Positions 9,001 through 15,332 of a DNA stretch of 29,272 nt are shown one piece after another. The first letter of the stretch is position 1. Each line of letters begins with the position of its first letter. The notes below the pieces were generated by a model that was given only the letters and a program-made list of their open reading frames with translations, did no database searches and was not told the DNA's origin. Position numbers and translations under genes: made by a program. This DNA is from Christensenella sp. UBA7584 (GTDB taxonomy: Bacteria; Bacillota; Clostridia; Christensenellales; UBA1242). The DNA is taken from contig DLKQ01000027.1 in the NCBI GenBank assembly GCA_002477805.1, positions 1 through 29,272 of the forward strand, read 5' to 3'.

Positions 9001-11800
9001 CTTGGTTATATTTAACAACGACCTCATCACCCACATCGTAAACAGCATAAATTTTATTTTGCGAATCAAAAACAACATAACTTAGCGCTTTATCAAAAGC
9101 AGTAACAGGCTCCGTCATTGTTTCTATTTTTTGTGAATGATAATTTTCATCTTCTTTAGCCTCAGCTTCCAGATATATCTCTTGACTACCATCAAGAAGT
9201 GTAACTTTATCAATTTGTGTTGGATAAACAATGCTAATATTACAGATAATATCATAAGTTCTTATATAATCTTCTAAAGTCACATACAAAACAACATTTT
9301 CTACAGTAGTTTGAGCTAAATCTGCAACAACTCTCACACCTTTGAGTGAATCATTTTCATCAATTAACTCTAAACTAAGTCCACTGATACTTCGAGAAAA
9401 ATTATAATTAATTGTATACACTTTTTCTGAGTGAGAAATTACTACTGGAACCAAATCAACAAAACCAATTCCACTTTTTTGCCTATTTTGTTCACTAAGC
9501 CCAGCACTATTATAGAGCGTTGTATCTATAACTGTTTTTTCAAAGCCGTCCCACGAAAAAGATGTTACAGGCAAGTAAGTTGTAATTGTAAACTTTCTAG
9601 TTACTGAAACTTCATTGACCACACCATCTTGCTCTTGGTAGTAAACAATTTTTACATTACAAACAGATTGACCCTCTTTTGATTTTGTTACTATATTAAA
9701 AGAGTTTTCTGTTTTTACAATGCTTGAAATTACACCGCCGTCCCCCTCTTCTTCTGGTTCAATGCTTTTTATTGTTGCATTTTGTGGACTAGATAAAACT
9801 TTTATATCAACACCATATCCTGCATTAACCACAACTTCTTTTAATGTATAAATACTTTTACTTTCTTCTGTTTTATCATTATAGATTGGATTATCCTCAT
9901 CAAGGAATGTCTTTAAAGCACTATCGCAACCAAGCCAAACATAATCCGAAGTGCTAACTACAGTTATTTTTACAACCCTACTTGCAATGTATGTACCCTT
10001 TTCTTCAACGGTTAGGGTACAAACACCCGTACCTACTGCAGTAATTGGAACTGTTATTGTGCTACCAGTTTGAATATTATCTACATCAATAATACAAACT
10101 TTTTCAGATGTATCAGAAAGTTTAAAACTAAAATTATCTTTTAGAGATATAAATCCTTCTTTGAGTTTAAAAACAAAATTTTGCGTTGAACCAACTTTCA
10201 TAATGTGGTCATCTGGTGCTATGATTTCCTCTACGCTAGTGCTAATATTACATAACAAATCTGCCCTAAAACTTGGCATTGAATTTTCTGAGTTTGCTTC
10301 AAATGAAACTTGAAAATTCTTCAATCTTGCGTTACCAAGTTTAAAGCTATCAAAAGAAATAAATACATCACTTCCACTGGTAAGAAAATCTCCAAAACTA
10401 AGCTCATTTCCATTAACATCTTTTATAACAACAAATTTTTCCACGTCTGCAACATTACCAAGTTTTTCAGTATGTTGCACCTCTTGATTGTTTTCTATAG
10501 TAGTCAAACTAGAAAGAACAATTTTAAATCTAGAATCTTGGACATCATTTGGCGAAACAACTACCCTAACCCTACTCCCATTTATTCCAGCTTTATAACT
10601 TGCTTTTTCAAACACGTTTAATGAAATAATATCGGAATTTTGGTCAATAACGAATTCTTGTGAATTTGTATCCGTTTCAATCTTTACTTTTTCAGCAATT
10701 TTAACAACTTCAAATGTAATGTCACGAGATTTAGTTAAATAAACCTCACCATCATCACCAACAACAGCAACTTCAACACTATAAGTTGCTGAGCCTGAAT
10801 TTAATGCAATTACTTTAAACTCTCCGTTTTCAAAAAACTCATTTCCATTTTTTGTAGGAACATCAACCACCCCAATTGTTGTTCCTACTTTTTCTGTTAA
10901 ACGATATTTTAAATTTTGTGTAACAGTATTTCCACTTGAATCTTTCACACTGATTGTTAGAACTTTTGAATTGTAAACCTTTGCGTTAGGTGCTCCACTT
11001 GAAACATAATTTTCAACCAAATTTACTGTGCTTAAATTATCCAAAAGTGCATCACTAACATTTTGCACAATAATCCCGTCAGAAGAAAAACCATCATAAA
11101 CCATTACATTAAAAGTTTTTGAAAGTTTTACATCTGTTGAAGTAGAAGCTTCCGAACTAGTTGCCAAAATCGTATATGTTCCTACAGCTGCAGACATAGT
11201 TGCTGATAATATCATATCACCATCAACCTCTTGAAGTTTCAAGTTTCCACCATTTGCTTCGGTACTTTCTCTTCCATTTATTAAAAATGAATATTTAACT
11301 TGTGTCTCACTTGTTTCTATTGGGAAAAATCCAATATTTCCCAAATTGGTTAAATTCAAACTTTCACCTTTTGCAACACTGGCTTTTATTGTTGAGTCTA
11401 AAGTTAGGCTTTCCACTTTCTGAATCACAGTAACCTTCACAGGTTCACTCGTAACCCTGATACTATTATCCAAACTTTTTATCGTCAAGTTTGTAACACC
11501 ATCTTTTAAAGCATAAATGGTCACAAAAGCTTTTCCATTTTCATATGTCCACTCACCTGAAGTTGCAACACCTGTATTATCAAAATGTGTAGTAAATGTT
11601 TTGACAATATTTTCATCTTCCACACCGGAAACAGAAACGGAGATTTGCTTACTATTTGTTTCTTCATCTTCTCCAACATACAAAACAATGTCGGTTTCTG
11701 AAACCGAAATTTTCATATTTGCATATATATCTCCACAGCCGACCAGTCCCAATACTGAGGCAAAAAGAATTATTAAAAATAGTGAAAAATACTTCTTCAT
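1..11800 (-). CDS. Giant secreted lipoprotein with Ig-like and GLUG-repeat blocks (C-terminus beyond window)
   Basis: One open frame of 3,933 codons runs from an ATG at 11800 off the left edge with no stop. AGGAG lies 7 bases upstream of the ATG. Residues 1-22 are a lipoprotein signal peptide: MKK, a hydrophobic core, then the lipobox LVGC with Cys22 as the lipidated residue, so the protein is predicted to be anchored outside the membrane. Residues about 25-1000 are beta-rich Ig/BIG-like segments. At about 1008 a header typical of GLUG proteins (NPYRIS, then HYVLANDITL) opens a block of GGFVG/GGLAG-type glycine repeats reaching about 1560. Ig-like segments follow to about 2280, then a helix-like stretch (about 2280-2415), then further GLUG blocks headed at about 2427, 2991 and 3547. 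GLUG repeats are known from bacterial surface proteins, where they probably form a beta-helix. An adhesin or surface-stalk role is inference. No catalytic domain is visible. Confidence 0.9.
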   Translation of the reverse strand, partial: MKKYFSLFLIILFASVLGLVGCGDIYANMKISVSETDIVLYVGEDEETNSKQISVSVSGVEDENIVKTFTTHFDNTGVATSGEWTYENGKAFVTIYALKDGVTNLTIKSLDNSIRVTSEPVKVTVIQKVESLTLDSTIKASVAKGESLNLTNLGNIGFFPIETSETQVKYSFLINGRESTEANGGNLKLQEVDGDMILSATMSAAVGTYTILATSSEASTSTDVKLSKTFNVMVYDGFSSDGIIVQNVSDALLDNLSTVNLVENYVSSGAPNAKVYNSKVLTISVKDSSGNTVTQNLKYRLTEKVGTTIGVVDVPTKNGNEFFENGEFKVIALNSGSATYSVEVAVVGDDGEVYLTKSRDITFEVVKIAEKVKIETDTNSQEFVIDQNSDIISLNVFEKASYKAGINGSRVRVVVSPNDVQDSRFKIVLSSLTTIENNQEVQHTEKLGNVADVEKFVVIKDVNGNELSFGDFLTSGSDVFISFDSFKLGNARLKNFQVSFEANSENSMPSFRADLLCNISTSVEEIIAPDDHIMKVGSTQNFVFKLKEGFISLKDNFSFKLSDTSEKVCIIDVDNIQTGSTITVPITAVGTGVCTLTVEEKGTYIASRVVKITVVSTSDYVWLGCDSALKTFLDEDNPIYNDKTEESKSIYTLKEVVVNAGYGVDIKVLSSPQNATIKSIEPEEEGDGGVISSIVKTENSFNIVTKSKEGQSVCNVKIVYYQEQDGVVNEVSVTRKFTITTYLPVTSFSWDGFEKTVIDTTLYNSAGLSEQNRQKSGIGFVDLVPVVISHSEKVYTINYNFSRSISGLSLELIDENDSLKGVRVVADLAQTTVENVVLYVTLEDYIRTYDIICNISIVYPTQIDKVTLLDGSQEIYLEAEAKEDENYHSQKIETMTEPVTAFDKALSYVVFDSQNKIYAVYDVGDEVVVKYNQDVNFLNVPLRVSAKNGEVFVSVNETLSPILGLYKIRILPSSILNVGFDDERWQSKFEDISADEISVIVVNGEEANPYRISSEDDFLNIQNKGLDKHYVLANDITLTAPFVPFSGIFTGSLKSRQYNEYDTNTFTISNLYFQLSINQDNEFTKVGIFASIDNGASIENIKIVYGLSQIEISYLNSTTFSFGVLAGENRSTNIVGLQVQAKSENDIIYINDNGLSTISQDRTAIVGGIFGLNTGRVNNSSAEVYIDSNFKELVPVAGGFVGENRGGRIVGNEDSNSAVFSRLEVQSEKSSPNIAVGGLAGKNSGFVTNMDIETIINSANISKVGGIVGFNEGTLENLYVVPKIVAKDYVGGAVGITSRNSKQSNVYVEFASSLDNLTAISAEKYVGGFAGFLLGETTFSYVNSFVNLKLIGRNSALQAGTFYGDIVADTFVGGFAGQIGETGSKSRVQSCYAKVKLSVNSTDNKTNGTSGGFAGYFYSDSSDISISYAYAITDIAVDVKHQNFTQVAGFVGGINSTTGQILECYSVLGGGEGLIYSNSEEKSGNCFIGEMIGGNKSIISKCYYADNKVSQSDEINLNQDTFGVFKRTLDEMKNLDFENITHTYIDWSPDFWLDKSVTLGFNDNFPILMKNLETKAPLFSSDLTYVRLTHNPSQKLESELLPKFWSFSYKTNTSETDSFDDDLRMVVTLENLSQSQLQLTDLVTMQISEIFGGQRARLKVSSSDSSIVSVFMPTTNFNDAVLTFLRTGTVILTISSLRDVSLYTSFQICVISGFSNYSIEDANGKEIEHSDTIIVNVGKETEIYPILGSKVDYSYNYGVIYSANPLYDASDNCIIFMKDSNGQVVWVNSGENSTASLVLRANEPHIIFGNTKIDLVTLTASLFANLAFYDDDVLVSYPMIFDGTNPDLPENFQKTFSLKVLKGVTDARLDTYSAEVENAQEVPVKLVIETDTASDVISNLNTYVKLYKNGVIVDDVNDYLTLIDSGVNSVTFESVFSYDKVRLTENVEQLWTFKICDETGALSDESMWNVKKVLDFDLVWLPTQVKESDIKILHYLEKTDFDVDKGDDEASSDIGSGRVGVLKIEISPDFADYDYITISSSTSENDKVSLEHLYKRGRFLISTQEYSSYLDDGSLKITKENSDNSVYYMTTFISAGLPVGTAFTLTINVYKNGEKEPVTTKTKVLTSSFAPYVTMTTTSAGNMIARGSDLNVKLQGVTSNSTITFEISGVERASAINSELQTVVVKDAETKSFPRYENISGTISLNLSVYAGILSNAKDGMFTIRATVESYDGSSKIITYSEITLYLVDYMITEISAKDSTDGVLESVIQYGYTPLQLNFVASVGTAEEAEQRFKEYTGNTFIDSFQTAYVALAQKIQDDISEIEMFGISGKPDRSAWLFEGTHISADFTYNYFFVGRLENYLGIKGKREAEVQFKIEFARAYIQAETMLECKLDPILDEIEDYVLGTQDVYQTEFTIKFVNGSTADEPEQITTVQELINMAPNGHYILMNDLTLTKWVPLTTKIGSLDGNGHVLYIESFAPKTKNSDGGMVSAVNVGLFESISTYTESKTNKTEQTRLINIVLDISRTTWTNLTKIQTVNFGFLVGVNDGGIIYNCEVINTVTNQGLDSSDANFKDSWYNYYLTDVNQQKTEEDSISLDNYVYARNIFEKLYFQAKENYNSTFVSTFIFVSPEVKGEIVDANIGGLVGLNNGFITHCRVGRVSDEIGVNTSTKYGFNLFGGGSLGGLVGKSTGTISSSYFANGSIVNMSTIINKNVISAGLVAYNSGKITTSYVEGVKYEPIALVNENGYYRANINGKNYTIILNDLATNRGVLYLNSVEKARIVDGKFTLDGLVYKLDTSSSILEYELKSTRTTGASIYFNGSVGGFVHSNYGEIENCYSNITISSSLGVGGFVYENASENSSIMYSYTASRIISPSNITGAFTGVDKKLNILNSGLIENCYYLEDYEIVRNDKEPANAISQEDLSSETGESLSGFVFGKNGVWTLNTSFNSVPHLYEADNISFSNRIVTKDGAETEGILTYNSDLPGASTNPRLVYNVETFNLVFNNLAESSEKYVRFIADVNFVDTSPLYSSGLVFKGNLQGNGMNINNLTVLSDQSVDIGLFKKLDNATVSNLLITVNTISGTSSNSVGGLAGKINKSTVNNIKILPYNQESSISGYNITGGLAGTSTGESKIANIISKVSIYSTFDIVKGQVECYYNFNDMNQNVSYAGGVIGVLTQESGFKTNKNNPSIVNCVTSGDVTIKAFVVGGVFGLVDTNIVVSSAKFVLNDEQNSQQKLEADNIAGGVVGENRGAVIYSYIAMSDSNQRQSDQEYNLTGNSESQTGLKTLFADSPAGSPKVIGGLVGLNVGTGGEDVSDQTGGIEYSYSRVDVVNENAFVAGGLVGLAITKTSELSAGIENFLNNQSISVYGTETNSAFKTSFGNISIYAQSLYNTGKVKAKNTAGGFVGITTAPVNTIQANAELAIIPSTVESENFKGSIFGKSLYKTQLAGTDVDTILFVDSSNMAISDSVVVTKTCDNLVGNQTNVYEPRVLDTDVREYILDQVVTSGVKMSAVFKKFSTSKWSFDETLENNIFPRLSLGKSVSVQEISNIDEFFAYIQGGKGGNYRIINDLTFDFSGTDSQGVSIEQKFRDISSESSPVSGSLQGYGTGGEPITIKVVYNDNALPVFGYLSMFELSNINFEFENASSINNIENFGLLCYTASNCGFSKVKIVMANSLNFNNIQNLGGIVGKSSSCTFRNVLTSVKFANEEFTSNYSVLAIGGISGSIETRSTFESVTTSLDVNVKSTVIGISEINIGGIVGLVKGNITVDAYGNSKNTTSGNINADSNSVLYVGGVFAQHKVVAETQDVKKVDAKLNLVANSAQNIYAGGIIGLGTYTNLQNLYSKTQMDITGSSDIYAGGIGGEYQNSLRLEKSISYVGTFENCSANNDIVVTNKSNTAKKNFVGGLFGLVYNNVNVVKTSQIET

Positions 11801-11883
11801 AACGGACTCCTATTTTTCCCTTGGAATATTGTTAGCAAAGTAACTTTTTTTATTTACAAAATAAGCTAATTTTCTACACTATA

Positions 11884-11912
11884 ATTTTATTAAATTTTAC
11901 AATCTAAGTCAA
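11884..11912 (-). promoter_or_regulatory. Promoter of the giant lipoprotein gene
   Basis: On the minus strand TTGACT (11907-11912) and TAAAAT (11884-11889) are separated by 17 bases, a good sigma-A match. It lies about 85 bases upstream of the ATG at 11800 and faces away from the PH-domain gene promoter. Confidence 0.6.
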
Positions 11913-11964
11913 ACAAAATAAGCACTATTTTTAAATATTTTTTTCTTAAATTCGAAGAAGATGG

Positions 11965-11994
11965 TTGACACTACATTGCGTTTTGTGATACAAT
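11965..11994 (+). promoter_or_regulatory. Extended -10 promoter of the PH-domain gene
   Basis: TTGACA (11965-11970), an 18-base spacer and TACAAT (11989-11994), preceded by TGA to give an extended -10. It sits 30 bases upstream of the start at 12024. No gene lies between this promoter and the divergent one at 11884-11912. Confidence 0.75.
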
Positions 11995-12023
11995 AAGGGC
12001 AAAATTTTTAAGAGGTGCACTAA

Positions 12024-12404
12024 ATGGGAGGAAGAAATTACTCAGGCGTTGAAATTTTATGGAAAGACCGCAAACGTTGGTGTGGGCTTCCTTGGTCATT
12101 TACGAGATATAGAGTTATAAAAAAACCAGGAAAATGGATAAAAATAATCACTGATGTTGGTTTTTTACACTCGGAGGTGGAAGAAATTAATCTTTTCCGT
12201 GTAACTGACATAAAAGTTTTCCAAAGTTTTTCAAACAAATTTTGGGGAACAGGAACAATCACAATTTATTCTCAAGACGAATCAACTCCTGAACTAAGAT
12301 TTGTAAGAATTAAGGACCCCTACAAAGTTCGTAACCTTTTAACGGAACTCTTAGAGCAAGACCGTGCATCAAGAAATGTTACTGTTGGAGAAATGCATCT
12401 CTAG
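12024..12404 (+). CDS. Bacterial PH-domain (bPH_2-like) small protein
   Basis: A 126-residue soluble protein with no signal peptide or membrane segment. The core (residues about 45-110) has the features of the bacterial pleckstrin-homology fold of the YdbT/DUF304 type: a strand with INLFRVTDIKV, then FGTGTI-like WGTGTITIYS, and an end reading IKDPYKVRNLL. In membrane-bound relatives these follow two helices, which are absent here, so this is a free PH domain. AGAGGTG 7 bases upstream supports the ATG at 12024. The N-terminus is rich in Trp and basic residues. It appears to be a single-gene unit with its own promoter and a terminator downstream. Specific ligand and role are unknown; membrane or protein binding is only a family-level guess. 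Confidence 0.75.
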   Translation: MGGRNYSGVEILWKDRKRWCGLPWSFTRYRVIKKPGKWIKIITDVGFLHSEVEEINLFRVTDIKVFQSFSNKFWGTGTITIYSQDESTPELRFVRIKDPYKVRNLLTELLEQDRASRNVTVGEMHL

Positions 12405-12448
12405 ATTTACACCACAGAAATGTGAAGTAATACCCGTAGAGGTCACTT

Positions 12449-12490
12449 AAAATAAAAAAAGAAAAATTGAAATTTTTCTTTTTTTATTTT
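12449..12490 (+). terminator. A/T-only 20-bp perfect inverted repeat, probable terminator
   Basis: A perfect 20-bp inverted repeat (12449-12468 and 12471-12490) with a 2-base GA between the arms, about 45 bases after the PH-domain gene. The right arm ends in a long T-rich run. It contains almost no G/C, so hairpin strength is modest for its length. It could act in both directions. Confidence 0.6.
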
Positions 12491-12735
12491 TGTCTTGTAA
12501 AATTCCATTCATTCTTCTACAAGAACTTGATATTCTTGACCAGCCACAAAAAATATCTAATATATGAATTATATTATAAGGAGATATTCATTTTAAAATG
12601 GTTTTTATTTTTATGGTGCAAAAATGGGGTTCACTTCAATAGCCTGATGGTTTTTTATTTTTAAATTTTGTGTTTAGATAATAAAATAATGCATATATTT
12701 TTTTACAAATCATAAAAATATTTTGCGGTTTTTTC
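12491..12735. other. AT-rich intergenic stretch without a supported gene
   Basis: Between the PH-domain terminator and the greA promoter. An AAGGAG at 12578-12583 is followed 14 bases later by a 14-codon frame (12598-12642), too far from the Shine-Dalgarno and too short to call. No RNA gene was recognised. Confidence 0.5.
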
Positions 12736-12764
12736 TTGACTTTTTTCACCCCTTAGTATATAAT
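12736..12764 (+). promoter_or_regulatory. greA promoter
   Basis: TTGACT (12736-12741), a 17-base spacer and a perfect TATAAT (12759-12764). Transcription would begin at about 12771, just before the hairpin at 12776. Confidence 0.8.
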
Positions 12765-12775
12765 ACTGCAAAATG

Positions 12776-12792
12776 CACCCAATGTTTGGGTG
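12776..12792 (+). promoter_or_regulatory. 5' leader hairpin of greA
   Basis: CACCCAA and TTGGGTG form a perfect 7-bp inverted repeat around a TGT loop. It lies at the very 5' end of the predicted greA transcript, about 18 bases before the Shine-Dalgarno. It is G/C-rich against its surroundings. Either an mRNA 5' stabiliser or an operator is possible; no T-run follows, so it is not a terminator. Confidence 0.5.
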
Positions 12793-12825
12793 CGTGATTT
12801 ATTTAAAACAAGGAGTTTAAGACTA

Positions 12826-13317
12826 ATGGTAAAAGACTTAGAAAAGGAAGATATTGTTTGGCTAACCGCAGAAGGCCTAAAGCAATTACAAGAAAGGCTT
12901 GATTACTTAAAAAATACAAAAAGAGCTGAATGTTCTGAAAAAATAGCAATAGCAAGAGGATTTGGTGACCTTAGTGAAAATAGTGAATACGCATCTGCTA
13001 AAGATGAACAAAGTGCAACCGAAGCCGAGATTTTAGAAATTGAAGAAAAAATCAGAAAAGCAAAAGTCATAAGTAAAAAAGTTGATGTAAGTCAAGTTTC
13101 AGTCGGTTGTAAGGTAAAAATAAAGGATTTAACTTTTGATGAAGAGGTAACCTATAAAATAGTTGGTTCAACTGAAAGTGACCCACTCAACGGATTACTT
13201 AGTAACGAATCACCAGCAGGAAAGGCACTACTTGGTGCAAAAGTTGGTGACATTGTTCACTACGAGTCTATAAATAGTGGAACAATTAGTATGAAAATTC
13301 TTAACATCACAAACTAA
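12826..13317 (+). CDS. greA: Transcription elongation factor GreA
   Basis: A 163-residue protein of the usual GreA length. GreA enters the RNA polymerase secondary channel and stimulates cleavage of backtracked RNA. Residues about 12-75 match the N-terminal coiled coil: LTAEGLKQLQERLDYLK, then the tip motif GDLSENSEYASAKDEQ at 47-62 with acidic D48 and E51. The C-terminal FKBP-like half includes NESPAGKALLGAKVGD. I chose the ATG at 12826 because AGGAG lies 10 bases upstream. An in-frame GTG at 12790 would put the start inside the leader hairpin with no Shine-Dalgarno. The N-terminus is a few residues longer than many homologues (MVKDLEKEDIV). It is a single-gene unit with its own promoter and terminator. 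Confidence 0.97.
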   Translation: MVKDLEKEDIVWLTAEGLKQLQERLDYLKNTKRAECSEKIAIARGFGDLSENSEYASAKDEQSATEAEILEIEEKIRKAKVISKKVDVSQVSVGCKVKIKDLTFDEEVTYKIVGSTESDPLNGLLSNESPAGKALLGAKVGDIVHYESINSGTISMKILNITN

Positions 13318-13336
13318 TAGTAATAATTAAAATTTA

Positions 13337-13366
13337 AAAAAGAAACCTAATTTCAGGTTTCTTTTT
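13337..13366 (+). terminator. greA terminator
   Basis: A 12-bp perfect stem (AAAAAGAAACCT paired with AGGTTTCTTTTT) around a 6-base loop, about 20 bases after the greA stop. The arm ends in five Ts: a classic intrinsic terminator. Confidence 0.9.
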
Positions 13367-13624
13367 ATACTTAATTTTAAACTTGTTGAATGCTTTATTT
13401 ACAGAGGAAAAAATTCTCGTGCTTTACATTGACAGACTTAAGTTCAACTTTTTGCAAAAAATTTCAAAAAATTTATTTTACACCACCTTTACTTACCATA
13501 AAACACTTTTTATTATAATAACACAATAAAACCAATAAACAGTCACCGTACTAAATTTTATTGCATCTTATTCAATAATTTACAGTATTTATCATAAATT
13601 TTACTATTTTAAACAACTTTTAAG
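13367..13624. other. Intergenic stretch between convergent greA and DUF362 gene
   Basis: About 260 bases, very A/T rich, with no open frame having a ribosome binding site and no clear hairpin for the minus-strand gene ending at 13625. Nothing recognised. Confidence 0.5.
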
Positions 13625-14803
13625 TTATTTTTGTTTGTCCTTTCTATGTCTAAGTTTGTAGAGCCAACCTTCTTTTATTTTTACTACACCAAAAGGGCAA
13701 AGCTCTTGACAGCAGTAACATCTTATACATTTCATATAATCTATTTTTGCATACTTTTTACCTTTTTTTGTCTCTTTCATCTCAATGGCTTTCATCGGAC
13801 AATGAGCCATACACTTGCCACAACCTTTACATTTTCTACAAGGTATTTTTGGTCTTTTTGTAAGCCACCTATTTAGTGGTATTTGTAAAAATTTGGGCAT
13901 ACTACTTGCAAATGGCGTAAAATCGTTTGGTTTTATATTCTTAAAATCTTTAATTATAAAATCTTCAACATTATCCCCAACAACCTCAAAATCTAGGTCT
14001 GAATCTAAATAACCATTTTCTATAGCCTGACTAATTGTAGGAATAGTCAGTGGGTCTACTGCCATTATTTTACAACCAACAACATCTACACAAGCTGGGT
14101 TTTGCCCCATTAGAATTGCTCCTATTTTTTTGGGTTTACCTTGAGTTGGTCCCGCCCCCTCCATTCCAACAATAGCATCTGAAATATGGAGACATAGTTT
14201 GTTTTTAAAATAATTATGTATATCATACAAACAATCATTAAAGTTTTTTAAGCTTTGAAATTTTCCGTGATATTCTACTTTTAAAAGGCCAGGTATTGCT
14301 CCATACATATTCTTCACAGCATTTGAAATTCCAGTAAATCCGTGTGTTTTGAGCTTACACAAGTTAAAAATTACATCAGCCTTGACAAGCGCATCTAATA
14401 ATGTCATCTTTTTATTTACTTTTCCATTAACTTCAACTTCAGCACTTTCGTAATTATCATTAATTTTTATTCCGTACTTTTCACTAAGTTCAAGCATACC
14501 TGTCATTTTATAAATTGGCATCATAGCGGACAAACTATATCCACCACCAGCACTATCAACAATAAAAGGTTCTGCACCAACTGATTTAATCATTTTTGCA
14601 ACAGCAAGAACAACCGCTGGGTGAGTTGTTACAGCACTTTCAGGCAACGCTTTTGCAACAAGGTTTACTTTTAACGCAACTTTTTGCCCCTTTTTAACAA
14701 ACTGGCCTATTCCACCTATGAGTTCAAAACCTCTTTTAATTGCATTATCAACATCTTCTTGATTATAATCATTACACCCCAAAGCTACTACTTTACTATC
14801 CAT
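13625..14803 (-). CDS. DUF362 domain protein with C-terminal 2x[4Fe-4S] ferredoxin domain
   Basis: A 392-residue cytoplasmic protein. Residues about 1-300 carry the DUF362 domain, recognised by the order KVNLV, TTHPAVV, VDSAGGG, LCKLKTHGFTGISNAVKNMYG, ISDAIVGMEGAGPTQGKP and the downstream MGQNPACVD. The C-terminus is a bacterial ferredoxin-like pair of clusters: C325-x2-C328-x2-C331-x3-C335-P and C359-x2-C362-x2-C365-x3-C369-P, with extra cysteines at 322 and 364. Proteins of this kind are widespread in anaerobes and often annotated as iron-sulfur proteins; their reaction is not established, so a redox role is inference from the clusters. AGGAG 6 bases before the ATG supports the start. It is transcribed alone, divergently from the gene at 14921. 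Confidence 0.9.
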   Translation of the reverse strand: MDSKVVALGCNDYNQEDVDNAIKRGFELIGGIGQFVKKGQKVALKVNLVAKALPESAVTTHPAVVLAVAKMIKSVGAEPFIVDSAGGGYSLSAMMPIYKMTGMLELSEKYGIKINDNYESAEVEVNGKVNKKMTLLDALVKADVIFNLCKLKTHGFTGISNAVKNMYGAIPGLLKVEYHGKFQSLKNFNDCLYDIHNYFKNKLCLHISDAIVGMEGAGPTQGKPKKIGAILMGQNPACVDVVGCKIMAVDPLTIPTISQAIENGYLDSDLDFEVVGDNVEDFIIKDFKNIKPNDFTPFASSMPKFLQIPLNRWLTKRPKIPCRKCKGCGKCMAHCPMKAIEMKETKKGKKYAKIDYMKCIRCYCCQELCPFGVVKIKEGWLYKLRHRKDKQK

Positions 14804-14823
14804 AATTTTCTCCTATGTAGTAA

Positions 14824-14852
14824 ATCTTACTAAATTTTTGTTAAAAAATCAA
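14824..14852 (-). promoter_or_regulatory. Promoter of the DUF362 gene
   Basis: Minus-strand TTGATT (14847-14852), 17 bases, TAAGAT (14824-14829), 20 bases upstream of the ATG. It is back to back with the promoter at 14872-14899. Confidence 0.6.
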
Positions 14853-14871
14853 ATATATTATGCTTTTTTGT

Positions 14872-14899
14872 TTGAATTTTACAAAATTTGTGATATATT
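14872..14899 (+). promoter_or_regulatory. Promoter of the unknown gene at 14921
   Basis: TTGAAT (14872-14877), 16 bases, then an extended -10 reading TGA TATATT (14894-14899). The predicted leader is only about 15 bases, just enough to hold the AGGAG at 14909. Confidence 0.6.
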
Positions 14900-14920
14900 T
14901 GTTTGAGTAGGAGTAAAAAA

Positions 14921-15214
14921 ATGAAACTTTGGGCGAAAATAATAAAAAACGAAAGAATTGAAAAGAATCTAATTTATGAAGTAAAGGAAGGATTTGATGT
15001 TCGAAATCTTTTAGAATACCTAACAGACATTTGCCATAACTTTGATATGCCAAGACCAATAGTCACAAACAAACATTATAAGGACTTTTCTAATTTTAAT
15101 CACACATTTTTCAAGCCAGATGATTTTGTTGAGCCAGTAGATTTTGACAAATTTTGGATTGAAATCGCAAAAGACAAGACCAAAAAAAGTAATAATTTTT
15201 ACAGTAATCTCTAA
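14921..15214 (+). CDS. Conserved-looking small protein of unknown function
   Basis: A 97-residue soluble protein that I do not recognise as a named family. It begins MKLWAKIIKNERIEKNLIYE and has an acidic, Phe/Asp-rich second half (FFKPDDFVEPVDFDKFWIEI), with a basic tail. The pattern of a short beta start followed by a helix (VRNLLEYLTDICHNFDMP) suggests a compact alpha/beta fold. The ATG at 14921 is chosen because AGGAG ends 7 bases before it; the longer in-frame TTG at 14903 overlaps that Shine-Dalgarno. It has its own promoter and shares a bidirectional terminator with the convergent gene at 15333. No function is proposed. Confidence 0.8.
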   Translation: MKLWAKIIKNERIEKNLIYEVKEGFDVRNLLEYLTDICHNFDMPRPIVTNKHYKDFSNFNHTFFKPDDFVEPVDFDKFWIEIAKDKTKKSNNFYSNL

Positions 15215-15255
15215 TTAAAATTATAAGTCAAAAATCAAAAAATTTCTATGTATTT

Positions 15256-15286
15256 AAAAAATATGCCTTATCTAAGCATATTTTTT
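15256..15286. terminator. Bidirectional terminator between convergent genes
   Basis: An 11-bp perfect stem (AAAAAATATGC paired with GCATATTTTTT) with a 9-base loop. It has a T-run at the end on both strands, so it can serve the gene ending at 15214 and the opposing gene ending at 15333. Confidence 0.85.
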
Positions 15287-15332
15287 ACTTTTTATAAATC
15301 CACACTACTAATTTAAAAAATGGGTTTTTAGA

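Noticed and set aside
2061..11843. Plus-strand open frames such as 2061-2297, 2460-2807, 4463-4969, 6096-6293, 8761-9041, 10310-10621 and 11517-11843
   Set aside because: They lie opposite the giant lipoprotein gene, lack ribosome binding sites and have the composition of antisense shadows.
12598..12642. A 14-codon leader-peptide candidate after AAGGAG
   Set aside because: Spacing of 14 bases to the Shine-Dalgarno is too long and no regulatory hairpin follows.
12467..12664. A 65-residue Phe/Leu/Lys-rich frame
   Set aside because: It begins inside the terminator hairpin and is low-complexity translation of T-rich DNA without a ribosome binding site.
12790..12825. In-frame GTG as a longer greA start
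   Set aside because: It lies inside the leader hairpin and has no Shine-Dalgarno; the ATG at 12826 has AGGAG.
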